A stretch of DNA of 64,000 bases, from assembly GCA_013127575.1 (NCBI GenBank), contig CP053418.1, positions 1,922,001 to 1,986,000 of the forward strand, given 5' to 3'. Below, one piece after another: positions 9,088-18,868 of the stretch (position 1 is the stretch's first letter; each line of letters starts with the position of its first letter). The notes beneath the pieces were generated by a model, which was not told where the DNA came from, searched no databases, and was given only the letters and a program-made list of their open reading frames with translations. The position numbers and the translations under genes are program-made. This DNA comes from Ramlibacter terrae. GTDB taxonomy: Bacteria; Pseudomonadota; Gammaproteobacteria; Burkholderiales; Burkholderiaceae_C.

Positions 9088-11476
9088 CTAGGGCTCGAGC
9101 TGTCCGGCGTGCAACAAGGCAGCGCGAGTCTCCTGCACCGTCTGCGCCAGCTGCGCGCGGAATCCCTGCACGTCCGCGCCGCTCGCGCACGCGTCTTCGA
9201 GCGACGCCGCCAGCGCGCTGATGCGCGCCAGGCCGCCCATGCCGGCGGAACCGCGCAGCCTGTGCGCCGCGGCGGCCATGGGGCCGGCTTCGGCCGAAGC
9301 GGCGATCTCGTCGGCGGTGCGCTGCGCGGCGTCCATGATGCTGCGCATCAGCACCAGGAACTCGGGTTCGGTGCCCAGGCTGCGCAGCGAGGCGATCTGG
9401 CGCTCTTCCAGCAGCGGGACGTCGGCGGCGGCCGGAAGCCGCGCGGCTTCCGCTTCGTCGTCGGCCATTTCCTGCGCGGTGGCTTCGGCCGGCGAATGGC
9501 GCGCGATGGCCGCGGCCAGGCGGTCCCATTCGATCGGCTTCATCAGGCACTCGTCCATGCCCGCGCGCAGGTAGAGCGACTGCTCCTGGCTCATGACGTT
9601 GGCCGTGAGCCCGATGATGGGGATGCGCCGCTGGGCGCCGGGCAGGGCGCGGATGCGGCGCGTCGCCTCGACGCCGTCCATGACGGGCATCTGCACGTCC
9701 ATCAGCACCATGTCGAAAGGCTCCTGCTGCACGCGCGCCAGCGCCTCTTCGCCGTCGTGCGCGAACACCACGTGGTGGCCGCGCGCCGTCAGCGCCAGCC
9801 GCAGGATGTCGCGGTTGATCTCGACGTCTTCGGCCACCGGGATGCGCTGCGGCGCCACCGCCTGCAGCGCCTCGGTGCCGGCGGCGGGGCGCAGGTCGGG
9901 GTCGCCGGGCTCCAGCGGAACGTCGAGCGTGAACACGCTGCCCAGGCCGCGCGTGCTGCTGGCCGCGATGCGCCCGCCCATGGCTTCGGCCAGCCGCTGG
10001 CTGATGGCAAGCCCGAGGCCGCTGCCGCCGTACTCGCGCGCGGTGCTGCGGTCGGCCTGCGTGAACGGCGTGAACAGGATGTCGAGTTTTTCGGACGGGA
10101 TGCCGATGCCCGTGTCGCGCACCTCGAAGCGGTAGCGCACGCGGCCAGTGCCGTCCGCCTCGCCGCTCACGTCGAGGGACACGCGGCCTTTGCCCGTGAA
10201 CTTGACCGCGTTGCCCGCGAGATTGAGCAGGATCTGCCGCAGTCGCGTGGGATCGCCGCGCGCCACGGCGGGCGAGCCGGGCGCCAGCCGCACCTCGAAC
10301 GCCAGGCCTTTCTCCAGCGCCATCGGGTGGATCAGCGAGCGCACCTGCTCGATCATCTCCGGCACGCGGAAGTCGATGGTCTCCAGCGCCAGCTTGCCCG
10401 TCTCGATGCGCGAGAAATCGAGGATGTCGTTGATGACGTTGACCGGTGCCGGCCCGACGCGCGCATCGCGTCCACATAGCGGCGCTGTTCGGCGGTGAGG
10501 TCCTGCACCGCCAGCAAGTCGGCCATGCCCAGCACGCCGGTCATGGGCGTGCGGATCTCGTGGCTCATGGCGGCGGGAATTCGGCGCGCGCGTCGCTCTT
10601 GCGGCGCAACTGCTCCAGCAGCCTGTCGCCCTCGGCGCGCAGCACCGCGAAGGGCAGGCTGCACAGCACGATCGCGCCCGGTACAGCTGCAGCAGCTCCA
10701 CGCGCGCGGGCATGCCGCTGTCGGCCGGCAGGATATGGAACAGCGCGCCCACGTCGCGCGCCGCCATGAACCCGCCGGTGATGGCGGCCACGGCCATGAT
10801 GGCGCTCGCGCCCGGCAGCCGGAAGTACCAGGTGCTGAGGACGGCCAGCGGGAACGACAGCAGCATCAGCGGCGGATAGAACTCCTGCCGCGTGACGGCC
10901 ACGCAGGCCGGGCGATCAGCGTGATGCCGGCGACCTGCTCGCCGATGGACATCGCGCGCTGCTGGGGGCGCGGCTCCGGCAGGCGCAGGCTCAGGAGCAT
11001 GGGCGTGAGCGACACGTACGCCAGCATCGAAGCCGGGTACCACGTGAGCCACTGCGCGCGGAACGGCATGCCGCCCTCGGCCTGGATGAAGGCGGCCGCG
11101 GCGGCGCTGGTGAGGATCGGCACGGCGCCGGCCGCCAGCAGCAGGCGCGGCAACTGCTCGCGGCCATACCGGGGGCTGCTGAAGCCGTTGCGGCCATGCA
11201 GCACGGCGACCACGGCCAGCAGTTCGATGGCGTTGCAGGCGCCGACCAGCAGGGGCTGCGGCGCCGGGCGACGAAGCGCGCCGCGGCGGCCGCCACCCAG
11301 AGCAGGGGCACGAGCACCGGCCAGTGCCGGCGCGGCGCGAACAGCAGCAGGAAGACGCCGACCGCGTTGGCGCCGCGCAATGCGGGGTTGTCGCCGTAAA
11401 GGGACGCGGGAACGGCCTGCAGCGCGAAGTACAGCGCGGCGAAGGCGGTCCAGCGGAGGAGGTCCTTGGGGGTCAC
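9088..11476 (-). CDS. Hybrid sensor histidine kinase with REC and HPt domains
   Basis: About 795 residues after repair. The N-terminal ~290 residues are multi-pass membrane helices resembling MASE1 ([15 protein letters not shown] start). HisKA follows with phospho-His in [14 protein letters not shown], and HATPase with NAVKF, DTGIGIP and GGSGLGLAI. The receiver domain has its Asp in [13 protein letters not shown]. The C-terminal HPt has its His in [10 protein letters not shown]. All four phosphorelay sites are kept, so a full phosphorelay is expected. Frame breaks lie near 11271, 10910, 10690, 10580 and 10455. GTG start chosen at 11476 at the head of the first helix. No cognate DNA-binding regulator is adjacent. 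Confidence 0.8.
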
Positions 11477-11577
11477 GGTCGGGTCGGAAGGGCACGGCGA
11501 GGATAGCGCGGATGAGCCGGGGCGCCAGATTCTTTCGGCCCGTCCCCTGCGCGCAGCAACCGTGGCCCCTGCTGGTG

Positions 11578-12904
11578 TCATCCCCGGCGGGACGCGGGAT
11601 GCAGCCGGGGCTTCTCCGAACCGGGGTCGCGGCTAGAACTCGCGCCGGGGGCCTTGGTCACCGCTTGCCGCGCCTGCGGAAGCCGTGGCCGCCGCGGAGC
11701 TTCCGCGGGCGGCAGGTTCACCGGCGTGCGGCGCACCGCGATCGGCTGCAGCAAGGTCACCTCCGTGTCCGCCGCGCGCGCCTGCTCCGGCAGGTGGAAG
11801 CGCGACACCGAAGCGAGAAGACCTTCGGCCTGCTCCTTCATGGCTTCGGTGGCAGCCGCCGACTCCTCGACCAGCGCGGCGTTGCGCTGCACCACACTGG
11901 TCCATCTGGTTGACCGCGGCGTTGACCTGGACGATGCCTTCGCGCTGTTCCGCGCTGGCGGCGGCGATCTCTGGATCAGGGACGCGACCTGCACGGCCGC
12001 GTCGACCACCTCGCGCATCGTCTGGCCGGCGGCGTCGGCACGCTGCGAGCCGACGCCCACCTTGTCGACCGAATCGCCGATCAGCGCCTTGATCTCGCGC
12101 GAAGCTTCGGCGCTGCGCTGCGCCAGCGTCCGGACCTCGCCGGCCACGACGGCGAAGCCGCGGCCCTGTTCACCGGCACGCGCCGCCTCGACGGCCGCAT
12201 TCAGGGCGAGGATGTTGGTCTGGAAGGCGATACCGTCGATGACGCCGATGATCTCGGCGATGCGGCGCGAAGCGCTGGCGATGTCGCCCATGGTGCCGAC
12301 CACTTCGTCGACCGCGTGGCCGCCGCGCCGCGCCGGGTCGGACGCGCCGTTCGCGAGTCCCGCGGCGCGCCGCGCGTTGTCGGCGTTCTGCGCCACGGTG
12401 GCGGTCAGCTGCTCGAGGGAACTGGCGGTCTCCTCCAGCGTGCTCGCCTGTTCCTCGCTGCGCTGGGACAGGTCGACGTTGCCCTGCGCGATCTGCTCGC
12501 TGGTGCGCGCGACCGCCCGCGCCGAGCCGGCGACCTCGCCGACCAGCTGCCGCAGGTGCAGCGTCATGTCCGCCAGCGAGCGAAGCATCTTGGAGATCTC
12601 GCCGCGGCCCTCGACCGTGACTTCCGTCCGCAAATCGCCATCGGCGATGCGCCGCGCGGCCTCGGACGCGTGCCGCACCGGCCCCACCACGCCCAGTTGC
12701 GCCCAGCGGGCGACCATGGAGGCCCAGGGCCAGCACGGACACCGCGATCACACCCATCGCCACGGCGGCCGCGTTTCAGGCGGCCGCGGGCGCCTTCGCC
12801 TCGGCCAGCGCCTGCAGGCCCACCGCGCCGACGCCGGCAACGCCCGCGGCCAGCAGCGCCAGCATCAGCACCAGCTTGTGCGGCATCCTCACGTAGAACG
12901 ACAT
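11578..12904 (-). CDS. Methyl-accepting chemotaxis protein with minimal periplasmic loop
   Basis: About 440 residues. TM1 is [20 protein letters not shown] and TM2 is [15 protein letters not shown], separated by only about 20 residues. HAMP ([11 protein letters not shown]) and a complete signalling domain follow, with hairpin tip [19 protein letters not shown] and [22 protein letters not shown]. The usual ligand-binding periplasmic domain is absent. A TGA at 12776-12778 interrupts the frame exactly where CCTGG would give Trp (AAAWNAAAV). Other breaks are near 12740, 11966 and 11895. I regard it as a working receptor that senses through its membrane or cytoplasmic part, or through a partner. 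Confidence 0.75.
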
Positions 12905-13003
12905 GCGCCCGTCTCCTCGCCTGCTTGTGACTGTTTGCGGCGCAGTATGCCGTGCCCGGCCGCAGCGGCCTACCGGGGTGTCGGGCGGGTGCAACGGCGG
13001 GTT

Positions 13004-14668
13004 CTAGGCCTCCGCTTCCACGGCGCTCGCCACGGGAAAGAGCAGCGAAGCGCCGAGCGGCCGCGCCGCGCGCGAAGGATCGCTCAGGCTCGCGAGGACG
13101 GCTTCGGCGTCGAGCCCCGGGTAGCGGGCCTGCGCCTGGTCCACGAGCTGGAGCGCCAGCGTGTCCAGCAGTTCCAGGTTGTGCCGCAGCCGGTCGGCGA
13201 AAGCCTGCGGGTCCAGCGTGTCGGTCAGGCTGCGGTTCAATTCGGCGAACCGGGGCAGCGACGCACGGTCGAACATGCGCGGCACGTCGGGCTCGCGGCC
13301 CGCCTCGTCCCAGCGGCGCACGAAGTCCTGCACGGCGACGTTGAGGCCCTGCACCGCGGCCAGCGGCTTCTGCAGGCGGCTCATCGCGGAGACGTCCGTC
13401 AGCTTGCCCTGGTAGTACAGCTGGCACATCACGCCCCAGTAGTACGTGTAGTCCCACAGCACCTTCAGCGGCATCACTTCGGCGTTGCCGAAGATCCGGT
13501 ACTGGCCGGTGTACATCGGCAGCATGTTCCGGTACAGCTGGAAGTAGATCGACTGGTAGATGTCGGCGTACATGGCCACCGGCCGGCCGGCCACGTCCTG
13601 CGCCACCAGCTCGGTGATGAAGCCGTTGGAGATGGCGATGAAGTCGCTGCCGGGTGAGTAGAACGGGTCGAGGAAGAGGCCCGCCTCGCCCGTGAGCGCC
13701 CAGCGGCCCCGGCCGTCGAACACCTGCTTGCAGCCGTACGAGAAGTGGCGGAAGAAGGCGAAGTCCTGCAGCTTGCCGCGGCGCTTCTCGAGTTCCCCAT
13801 GCAGCTGGGGCTGGTGCACGGCGAACCAGTCCATCGCCTTGTCGAAGGTGTTCATCGTCTCCAGCGGATGCAGCTTCGCGTCGCACACGATGCCGACGGA
13901 ATGCGAGCCGGAAGCGAGCGGGATGAGCCACGTCCAGTAGCCGTCGCCGCACAGGTGGTTGGTGGACAGCCAGCGGTTCGGCGGGTTGCAGCGGGCGAGC
14001 CAGCCGGCGTCGCCGGACCAGTCGTTGATGTCCAGCCGGTCGTCGATGCGGAACCACACCGCATTGGCCTGGTGGTCGTTGGCTTCGGCCAGCCCCAGCT
14101 TGCGTTTGAGCAGGCCGGCGCGGCCGCTCGCGTCGACCAGCCAGCGCGCCTGCAGCGTGCGCACTTCGCCGTCCTGCTCGTAGCCCACGGTGTGCAGGCT
14201 GTCGCGCCGCTTCGGGTCGGCCAGGTCCACGGTCTTGACCGTCGCACCATCCGGGAAGGCGATCCCGCGCTCGCGGGCCAGCGTCCCGAGATGGTTCTCG
14301 AAAATGCCGCGATCGATCTGGTAGGCCGGCGTGCTCAGGAAGGTGCTGGCGCCCAGTTCGGTCACGCCGTCGACGTCGGGCCGCCGGTCGTTGAAGAAGA
14401 AGCGGAAGCCGAATTTCTTGAGCTGGTCGGCCTGCAGGTGCGGCTTCAGCCCCAGCACCTCCGAGAAGTAGTGCGCGCCGATTTCCACGGTGGATTCCCC
14501 CACCTTGTGGGCGGCGAGGGGGACCGGGTGGCGGCGCCGTTCCAGCACCGTGATCGGCAGTTCCGGAAAGCGCAGGCGCAACTGCAGCGCCAGGCTGAGG
14601 CCGGCGAGGCCGCCGCCCAGAAGCAACACTCCGGCGCCGGCGGGGGCGGGTTCGGTAAAGAAGGTCAT
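13004..14668 (-). CDS. Flavin-dependent halogenase-like oxidoreductase (first of two)
   Basis: 554 residues, uninterrupted. N-terminal FAD-binding GGGLAGLS (residues ~18-25), then GESTVE near residue 58. YWTWLIPL near residue 243-250 contains the WxWxIP signature of flavin-dependent halogenases. A later TGEAGLFLDPFYSPGSDF segment is the second FAD-binding GD-like motif. Related proteins occur in aryl-polyene and xanthomonadin clusters. Some family members are plain oxidoreductases, so halogenation is a prediction only. It is divergent from the ACP gene with 83 nt between them, so it may share control with the biosynthetic operon. Confidence 0.75.
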   Translation of the reverse strand: MTFFTEPAPAGAGVLLLGGGLAGLSLALQLRLRFPELPITVLERRRHPVPLAAHKVGESTVEIGAHYFSEVLGLKPHLQADQLKKFGFRFFFNDRRPDVDGVTELGASTFLSTPAYQIDRGIFENHLGTLARERGIAFPDGATVKTVDLADPKRRDSLHTVGYEQDGEVRTLQARWLVDASGRAGLLKRKLGLAEANDHQANAVWFRIDDRLDINDWSGDAGWLARCNPPNRWLSTNHLCGDGYWTWLIPLASGSHSVGIVCDAKLHPLETMNTFDKAMDWFAVHQPQLHGELEKRRGKLQDFAFFRHFSYGCKQVFDGRGRWALTGEAGLFLDPFYSPGSDFIAISNGFITELVAQDVAGRPVAMYADIYQSIYFQLYRNMLPMYTGQYRIFGNAEVMPLKVLWDYTYYWGVMCQLYYQGKLTDVSAMSRLQKPLAAVQGLNVAVQDFVRRWDEAGREPDVPRMFDRASLPRFAELNRSLTDTLDPQAFADRLRHNLELLDTLALQLVDQAQARYPGLDAEAVLASLSDPSRAARPLGASLLFPVASAVEAEA

Positions 14669-14751
14669 GCGTTCGGCGGCGTGCAAAGAAAGCAACCCTA
14701 CCAGAGAGATAAACTCCCGGATCGAACTGGCCCAAGGTTGCACGCCCGAAC
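14669..14751. promoter_or_regulatory. Divergent intergenic region of the polyene-type cluster
   Basis: The only gap between the leftward halogenase-like gene and the rightward operon of about 15 tightly packed genes, so both promoters should lie here. It is less G+C-rich than the flanking genes, but I cannot pick convincing -35/-10 boxes or an operator by eye. Confidence 0.35.
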
Positions 14752-15050
14752 ATGACCGCTCCCCTCTCCCCGGCGAAGACGCCCCCGTCGCCAGCGAAGC
14801 CCTTTTGCGCGAGGTCGCCGACCTCGTGGTGAAGTCCCTGAACCTCGAAGTCGCCCCGGCGGACATCCAGCCCGACGAACCCCTGTACGGCGACGGGCTC
14901 GGCCTCGACTCCATCGACATCCTCGAAGTCGCCCCGGTGGTCTCGAAGCAGTACGGTTTGCAGTTGCGCGCCGACCACGAAGACAACACCAAGATCTTCA
15001 GCTCGCTGCGCAGCCTCGCCGACCACATCGCCGCCCAAAGAACCGTGTGA
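14752..15050 (+). CDS. Acyl carrier protein
   Basis: About 100 residues. The phosphopantetheine attachment Ser is in LGLDSIDILEV, in the usual DSxD context. A helix like VADLVVKSLNLEV precedes it and SLRSLADHIAAQR ends the protein. The ATG at 14752 is one frame away from the main frame; restoring one base in a CC-GG site at 14771 gives MTAPLSPGEDAPVASEALL, so I keep this start. First gene of the rightward operon. It probably carries the growing chain for the KS/CLF and KR encoded downstream. Its stop overlaps the next start (TGATG). Confidence 0.85.
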
Positions 15051-15714
15051 TGGCCCTCGGCTTGCCAGGCGCGCGGCAGGCCCCGGCGGGCGCCGCCGCG
15101 GTGGCCGGCCCGGTCGCCTATGCGCTGGTTTCGCACCACGCCGCGTCGGCGGCCCATCCGGGGCTGCTGGAAGCGGTGATCCTGATCGGGCCGGTGATGG
15201 CTTTCGCCTTGCTGGTGGCCTGGCGCGCGCCGGCGCGCGCCGCCTGGCTCTGCCTCTGGCTTGTCGCCGCCGCGGGCCTCGTCCTGGCCCGCGACCGCGT
15301 GTTCGCGGGTTCGGCCGGGTGTTGCTGGCGCAGCACGTGGGCATCCACGCCGCGCTGTGCATCGCGTTCGCACGCACGCTCGCGCCGGGGTCCGTGCCCA
15401 TGGTGTCCCGGCTCGCCGCACGCATCCACGGCCCGCTCTCGCCGCGGCTGCAGCGCTACACCCGCAACGTGACTGGGGCCGGGTCGCGTATTTCGCGGCC
15501 ATGGGCGCTACCTCCGTGCTGTTGTTCGCGTACGCGCCGCAGGGCGCCTGGTCGGTCTTCATCAACTTCCTGTCGCTGCCGCTGCTGCTGGCCATGTTCG
15601 CCGGCGAATACCGGTGCGGGTCCTCGTGATCCCGCGCCAGAGCGCGCCGGCTTCCTGCAATCGATCGGCTCGTGGCGCCAGATGACGCGCGACAAGCAGC
15701 CGCCGCGCCCCTGA
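15050..15714 (+). CDS. Integral membrane protein of the polyene-type cluster (COG4648-like)
   Basis: About 221 residues, mostly hydrophobic. I see roughly five to six membrane segments (PVAYALVSHHAASA, AVILIGPVMAFALLVAW, AAWLCLWLVAAAGLVLA, LLLAMFAGEY among them). Small membrane proteins of this type sit next to the ACP in many aryl-polyene clusters; their biochemical role is not established. Frame breaks near 15318, 15472 and 15620. The start overlaps the ACP stop, which implies translational coupling. Confidence 0.6.
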
Positions 15715-15716
15715 CG

Positions 15717-17074
15717 ATGGACACCTTCCCGCTCGTTTCCCACGAGAACCCGCACGACGTGGTCGTCGCGGCGCCGCGGGCGCCCGGTCACCGTCGCGCG
15801 CTTCCTCGGCCGACGTCGAGGCGCTCTGTGCGGCGTGGCCCCCGGCGCCCACGTGCTGAACGCCTGCAGCGACCGGTACCGGTTCGCCGTGGGGCTCGGT
15901 GCGGCGCTGGTGGCCGGCAAGGTGAGCCTGCTGCCGCCGAGCCACACGGCCGAAGTCGTGCGGCAGCTGAAAGCCTACGAAGGCGTGTTCTGCCTCGTCG
16001 ATGGCCCGAGCGACATCGACATGCCGCGCCACCTGTACCAAGACCCGCCGGACGGCGAGGCCGCGCCGCGGCCCATGCCGGCCTTCCCGGGCGACCGAGG
16101 TGATGGCGCTGGTGTTCACCTCCGGCTCCACCGGCGTTCCCATGCCGCACCGCAAGACCTGGGGCGAGGTGGTGCTGGACGTGCGCGCCGAGGCCGAGGC
16201 CCTGGTGCTGCCGGCGCAAGGCGGGATGTGCGTGCTCGGCACCGTGCCGCCCCAGCACATGTACGGCATCGAATCCACCGTGCTGATGCCGATGCAGAGC
16301 GGCGGCAGCCTGTGCGCGGCGCACCCGTTCTATCCGGCGGACATCGCCGATGCGCTGGCGGCCTTGCCCCGGCCGCGCATGCTCGTGACGACGCCGCTGC
16401 ACCTGCGCAACCTGCTCGACGCCGGCGTGGCGGTGCCGCCGCTGGACCTCGCGCTGTCCGCGACCGCGCCCTTGTCGCCGGAGCTCGCGCAGCGCGCGGA
16501 AGCCGAATTGCATGCGCCGCTGCAGGAGATCTACGGCTCCACCGAGACCGGCCAGATCGCCACCCGCCGCAGCAACGCGACGAGCGCCACGGACGCTGCT
16601 GCCGGGGATTTCGGTGGCCGAGCGCGAAGGCCGGTTCTGGGCCAGCGGCGGGCACGTCGCCACGCCCACGCCGCTGGGTGACCTGCTGGAACTGCACGGC
16701 CCGCGCAACTTCCTGCTGCGCGGCCGCCTCGGCGACATGGTGAACATCGCTGGCAAGCGGAACTCGCTGGCCTACCTCGACCACCAGCTGCTGGCGATGC
16801 CGGGCGTGCAGGACGGCGTGTTCTTCATGCGCCCGGACGAAGCGCGCGACAGCGCGACCCGGCTCGGCGCCTTCGCCGTGGCCCCCGGCATGACCGCTGC
16901 CCGGTGCGGGCGGCGCTGCGCGATCGCGTCGACGCGATCTTCCTGCCGCGGCCGCTGGTGCTGCTCGATCGCCTGCCGCGCAACAGCACCGGCAAGGTGA
17001 CGCGTGAGACAATGGAAGAGCTGTTCCGGGAGCACCTGCCCCCGGGTGGAGGGGACCTATCCGATGGGGCTTGA
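15717..17074 (+). CDS. AMP-dependent acyl ligase (starter activation)
   Basis: About 452 residues of the ANL superfamily. A3 loop FTSGSTGVPMPHRKTW, A5 YGSTETGQIA, A7/A8 GDLLELHG...GRLGDMVNIAGKR, and A10 LPRNSTGKVTR with the catalytic Lys. In aryl-polyene clusters this ligase activates the aromatic starter acid for loading on ACP. No condensation or carrier domain is attached, so it is not an NRPS module. Frame breaks near 15778, 15820, 16095, 16600 and 16894. The last codons run past the next start at 17064, giving a 11-nt overlap. Confidence 0.8.
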
Positions 17075-17354
17075 ATCGACGCTGGAATTCGCAGCGGACC
17101 ATCCCGCGTTCGCCGGGCATTTCCCGGGTGCGCCCATCGTGCCGGGCGTGCTGTTGCTCGACGCCGCGCTGCATGCGCTCGAAGGCGCCGGCCTGAATCC
17201 CACGGGCATCGCCTCCGCCAAGTTCCTGCAACCCGTCGCGCCCGCGCAGGCGCTGGTGCTCGCCTGCACGCCCGCCGCTTCCGGCCGGTGCGCCGTGAGC
17301 ATCGCGCGCGCCGGCGAGCCGGTGGCCGTGGCGCAAGTGCAGGCGGCCGCATGA
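17064..17354 (+). CDS. Short hotdog-fold 3-hydroxyacyl-ACP dehydratase
   Basis: 96 residues, intact. The FabZ/FabA-type active-site segment HPAFAGHFPGAPIVPGVLLLD is present with the catalytic His and the PG-containing loop. It is short for a dehydratase and probably works as a dimer. It is the first of two hotdog proteins in the cluster (the other at 25518) and would remove water from the 3-hydroxyacyl-ACP to leave a conjugated double bond. The ATG at 17064 is in frame with the whole domain. The stop overlaps the next gene as ATGA. Confidence 0.75.
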   Translation: MGLESTLEFAADHPAFAGHFPGAPIVPGVLLLDAALHALEGAGLNPTGIASAKFLQPVAPAQALVLACTPAASGRCAVSIARAGEPVAVAQVQAAA

Positions 17355-18309
17355 GCGCGGGCGTCGCCGGATCCACCGACAAGGCCGTCCGCGCCGAGTG
17401 GGCGCGCCGCCCCGAGCGCAGCAACGCCGTGGCCCTGCGTTTCATGGCGTGGGTGTCGCTGCGGCTCGGCCGCCGCGCCGGCCGCGTGCTGCTCTATCCC
17501 ATCGCCGCCTACTTCCTGCTGTTCTCGGCGGCCGCGCGGCGCGCTTGCATCGGGTGGCAGGAGCGGGTCACGGGCCGGCCGGCCACGTGGCGCGCGCTCT
17601 TCACCCAGTTCCCGGCCTTCGCCTCGGTGGTGCACGACCGCATCTACCGGTCAACGACCAGTTCCACAGCTTCGACATCGAACTGCACGGCCACCACTTC
17701 GCCAAGGACCTGCAGGGGCAGGGCCGCGGGCTGATGCTGATGGGCGCCCACATGGGCAGCTTCGAGGTGCTGCGTTCGCTGGGGCGGCAGCAGCCCAACC
17801 TGCGCGTCGCGATGGCGATGTACAAGGAGAACGCGCAGAAGATCAACCAGCTGCTCAGCGCGATCAACCCCGGGGCCGAACTCGACGTCGTGGCGCTGGG
17901 CCGGGTCGATTCGATGCTGCAGCTGCACGCGCTGCTCGATGCCGACACCATCATCGGAATGATGGGCGACCGCGCGCTGGGCGACGAGGCCGTGCGCATG
18001 GTGCCCTTCTTCGGCGCGCCCGCGGCCTTTCCGCTCGGGCCGTTCCGCATGGCCGCGATCCTGCGCCGGCCGGTCGTCTTCATGGTCGGCCTGTACCGCG
18101 GCGGCAACCGCTACGAGATCCACTTCGAGCCACTGGCGGACTTTTCCGATGCGGCCGCGGGCAGCCGGCAGGCCCAGATGGAAGCGGCGATCGACCGCTA
18201 CGCCGCGCTGCTCGAAAAGTACGGCGCCATGGCGCCGGCCAACTGGTTCAATTTCTTCGATTTCTGGGCCACCGGCCCGAAGCCGTCCGAGACGGGGAGC
18301 GGGACATGA
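17351..18309 (+). CDS. LpxL/HtrB-like acyltransferase
   Basis: About 319 residues. Lysophospholipid/lauroyl acyltransferase family, inner-membrane associated. A membrane helix near the start (LLYPIAAYFLLFSAAA) is followed by the catalytic box GAHMGSFEVLR (H-x4-E) and the substrate-binding loop MMGDRALGDEAVRMVPFFGA. In polyene-type clusters such enzymes are thought to transfer the acyl chain from ACP to a lipid acceptor. One frame break at 17648, where CCTGG gives IYLVNDQF. The ATG overlaps the previous stop by 4 nt and the stop overlaps lolA. Confidence 0.8.
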
Positions 18310-18868
18310 AGCGCCGTGTAGTCCTGGCATTGGCCTGCGTGCTGGCCGTTCCGGCTGGGCGTTCGACATCGACCAGCTGATGCGCGCGTTGTCGGCGCAG
18401 AAGATCACGCGCGGGACTTTCGTCGAGCGCAAGTACATCGCCATGCTCGATTCGCCCGTCACGTCGTCGGGCGAGCTCTCGTTCACCGCGCCGTCGCGGC
18501 TGGAGCGCAAGACGCTCAAGCCCCGGCCCGAGTCGGTGGTGCTCGATGGCGGCACGCTCACGATCACCCGCGGCGAGCGCCAGATGGTGATGCAGGTGCA
18601 GGACCACCCGGCGCTGGCGGCGCTGACCGAAAGCGTGCGCGGCACGCTGGCCGGTGACCGGCAGGCGCTGGAGCGGCACTTCCTGCTGACCCTCGGCGGC
18701 TCGCTCGACCGCTGGACGCTGGCGCTCAAGCCGAAGGAGCCGCGCATCCGCGGCTACGTGCTCGAAGTGCGCATCGCGGGCGAGCGCGGCGAAGTGCAGA
18801 CCGTGGAAGTCGAGCAGTCTGACCGCGACCGCTCCGTCATGACGATCACCAAGGCTGCCGGTTCGTGA
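18306..18868 (+). CDS. LolA-related outer-membrane lipoprotein carrier
   Basis: About 188 residues. Signal peptide MKRRVVLALACVLAVPAWA, then a LolA-like half-barrel (GTFVERKYIAMLDSP, SGELSFTAPSRLERKTL, RIRGYVLEV). Cluster-linked LolA paralogues are typical of aryl-polyene loci and are thought to ferry the lipid product across the periplasm with the neighbouring MMPL protein. One frame break inside the signal peptide at 18353 (CCTGG restored gives PAWAFDID). It overlaps both neighbours by 4 nt. Confidence 0.8.

Noticed and set aside
12776-12778. In-frame TGA in the chemoreceptor (and at 26672 in the ketoreductase) as possible selenocysteine or recoding
   Set aside because: Both lie on damaged CCWGG sites where the normal base gives Trp or a restored frame. 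No SECIS-like hairpin or selenoprotein family match.
12564-15425. A 953-residue leftward open frame across the halogenase-like gene and beyond
   Set aside because: It is an out-of-frame shadow: Arg/Pro/Ala-rich, no domains, and it overlaps the clear halogenase-like and MCP frames. High G+C produces many such long frames.
15717-17074. Acyl ligase as part of a non-ribosomal peptide synthetase
   Set aside because: It is a stand-alone ANL enzyme with no condensation or carrier domain attached, and the cluster has KS/KR/DH logic.
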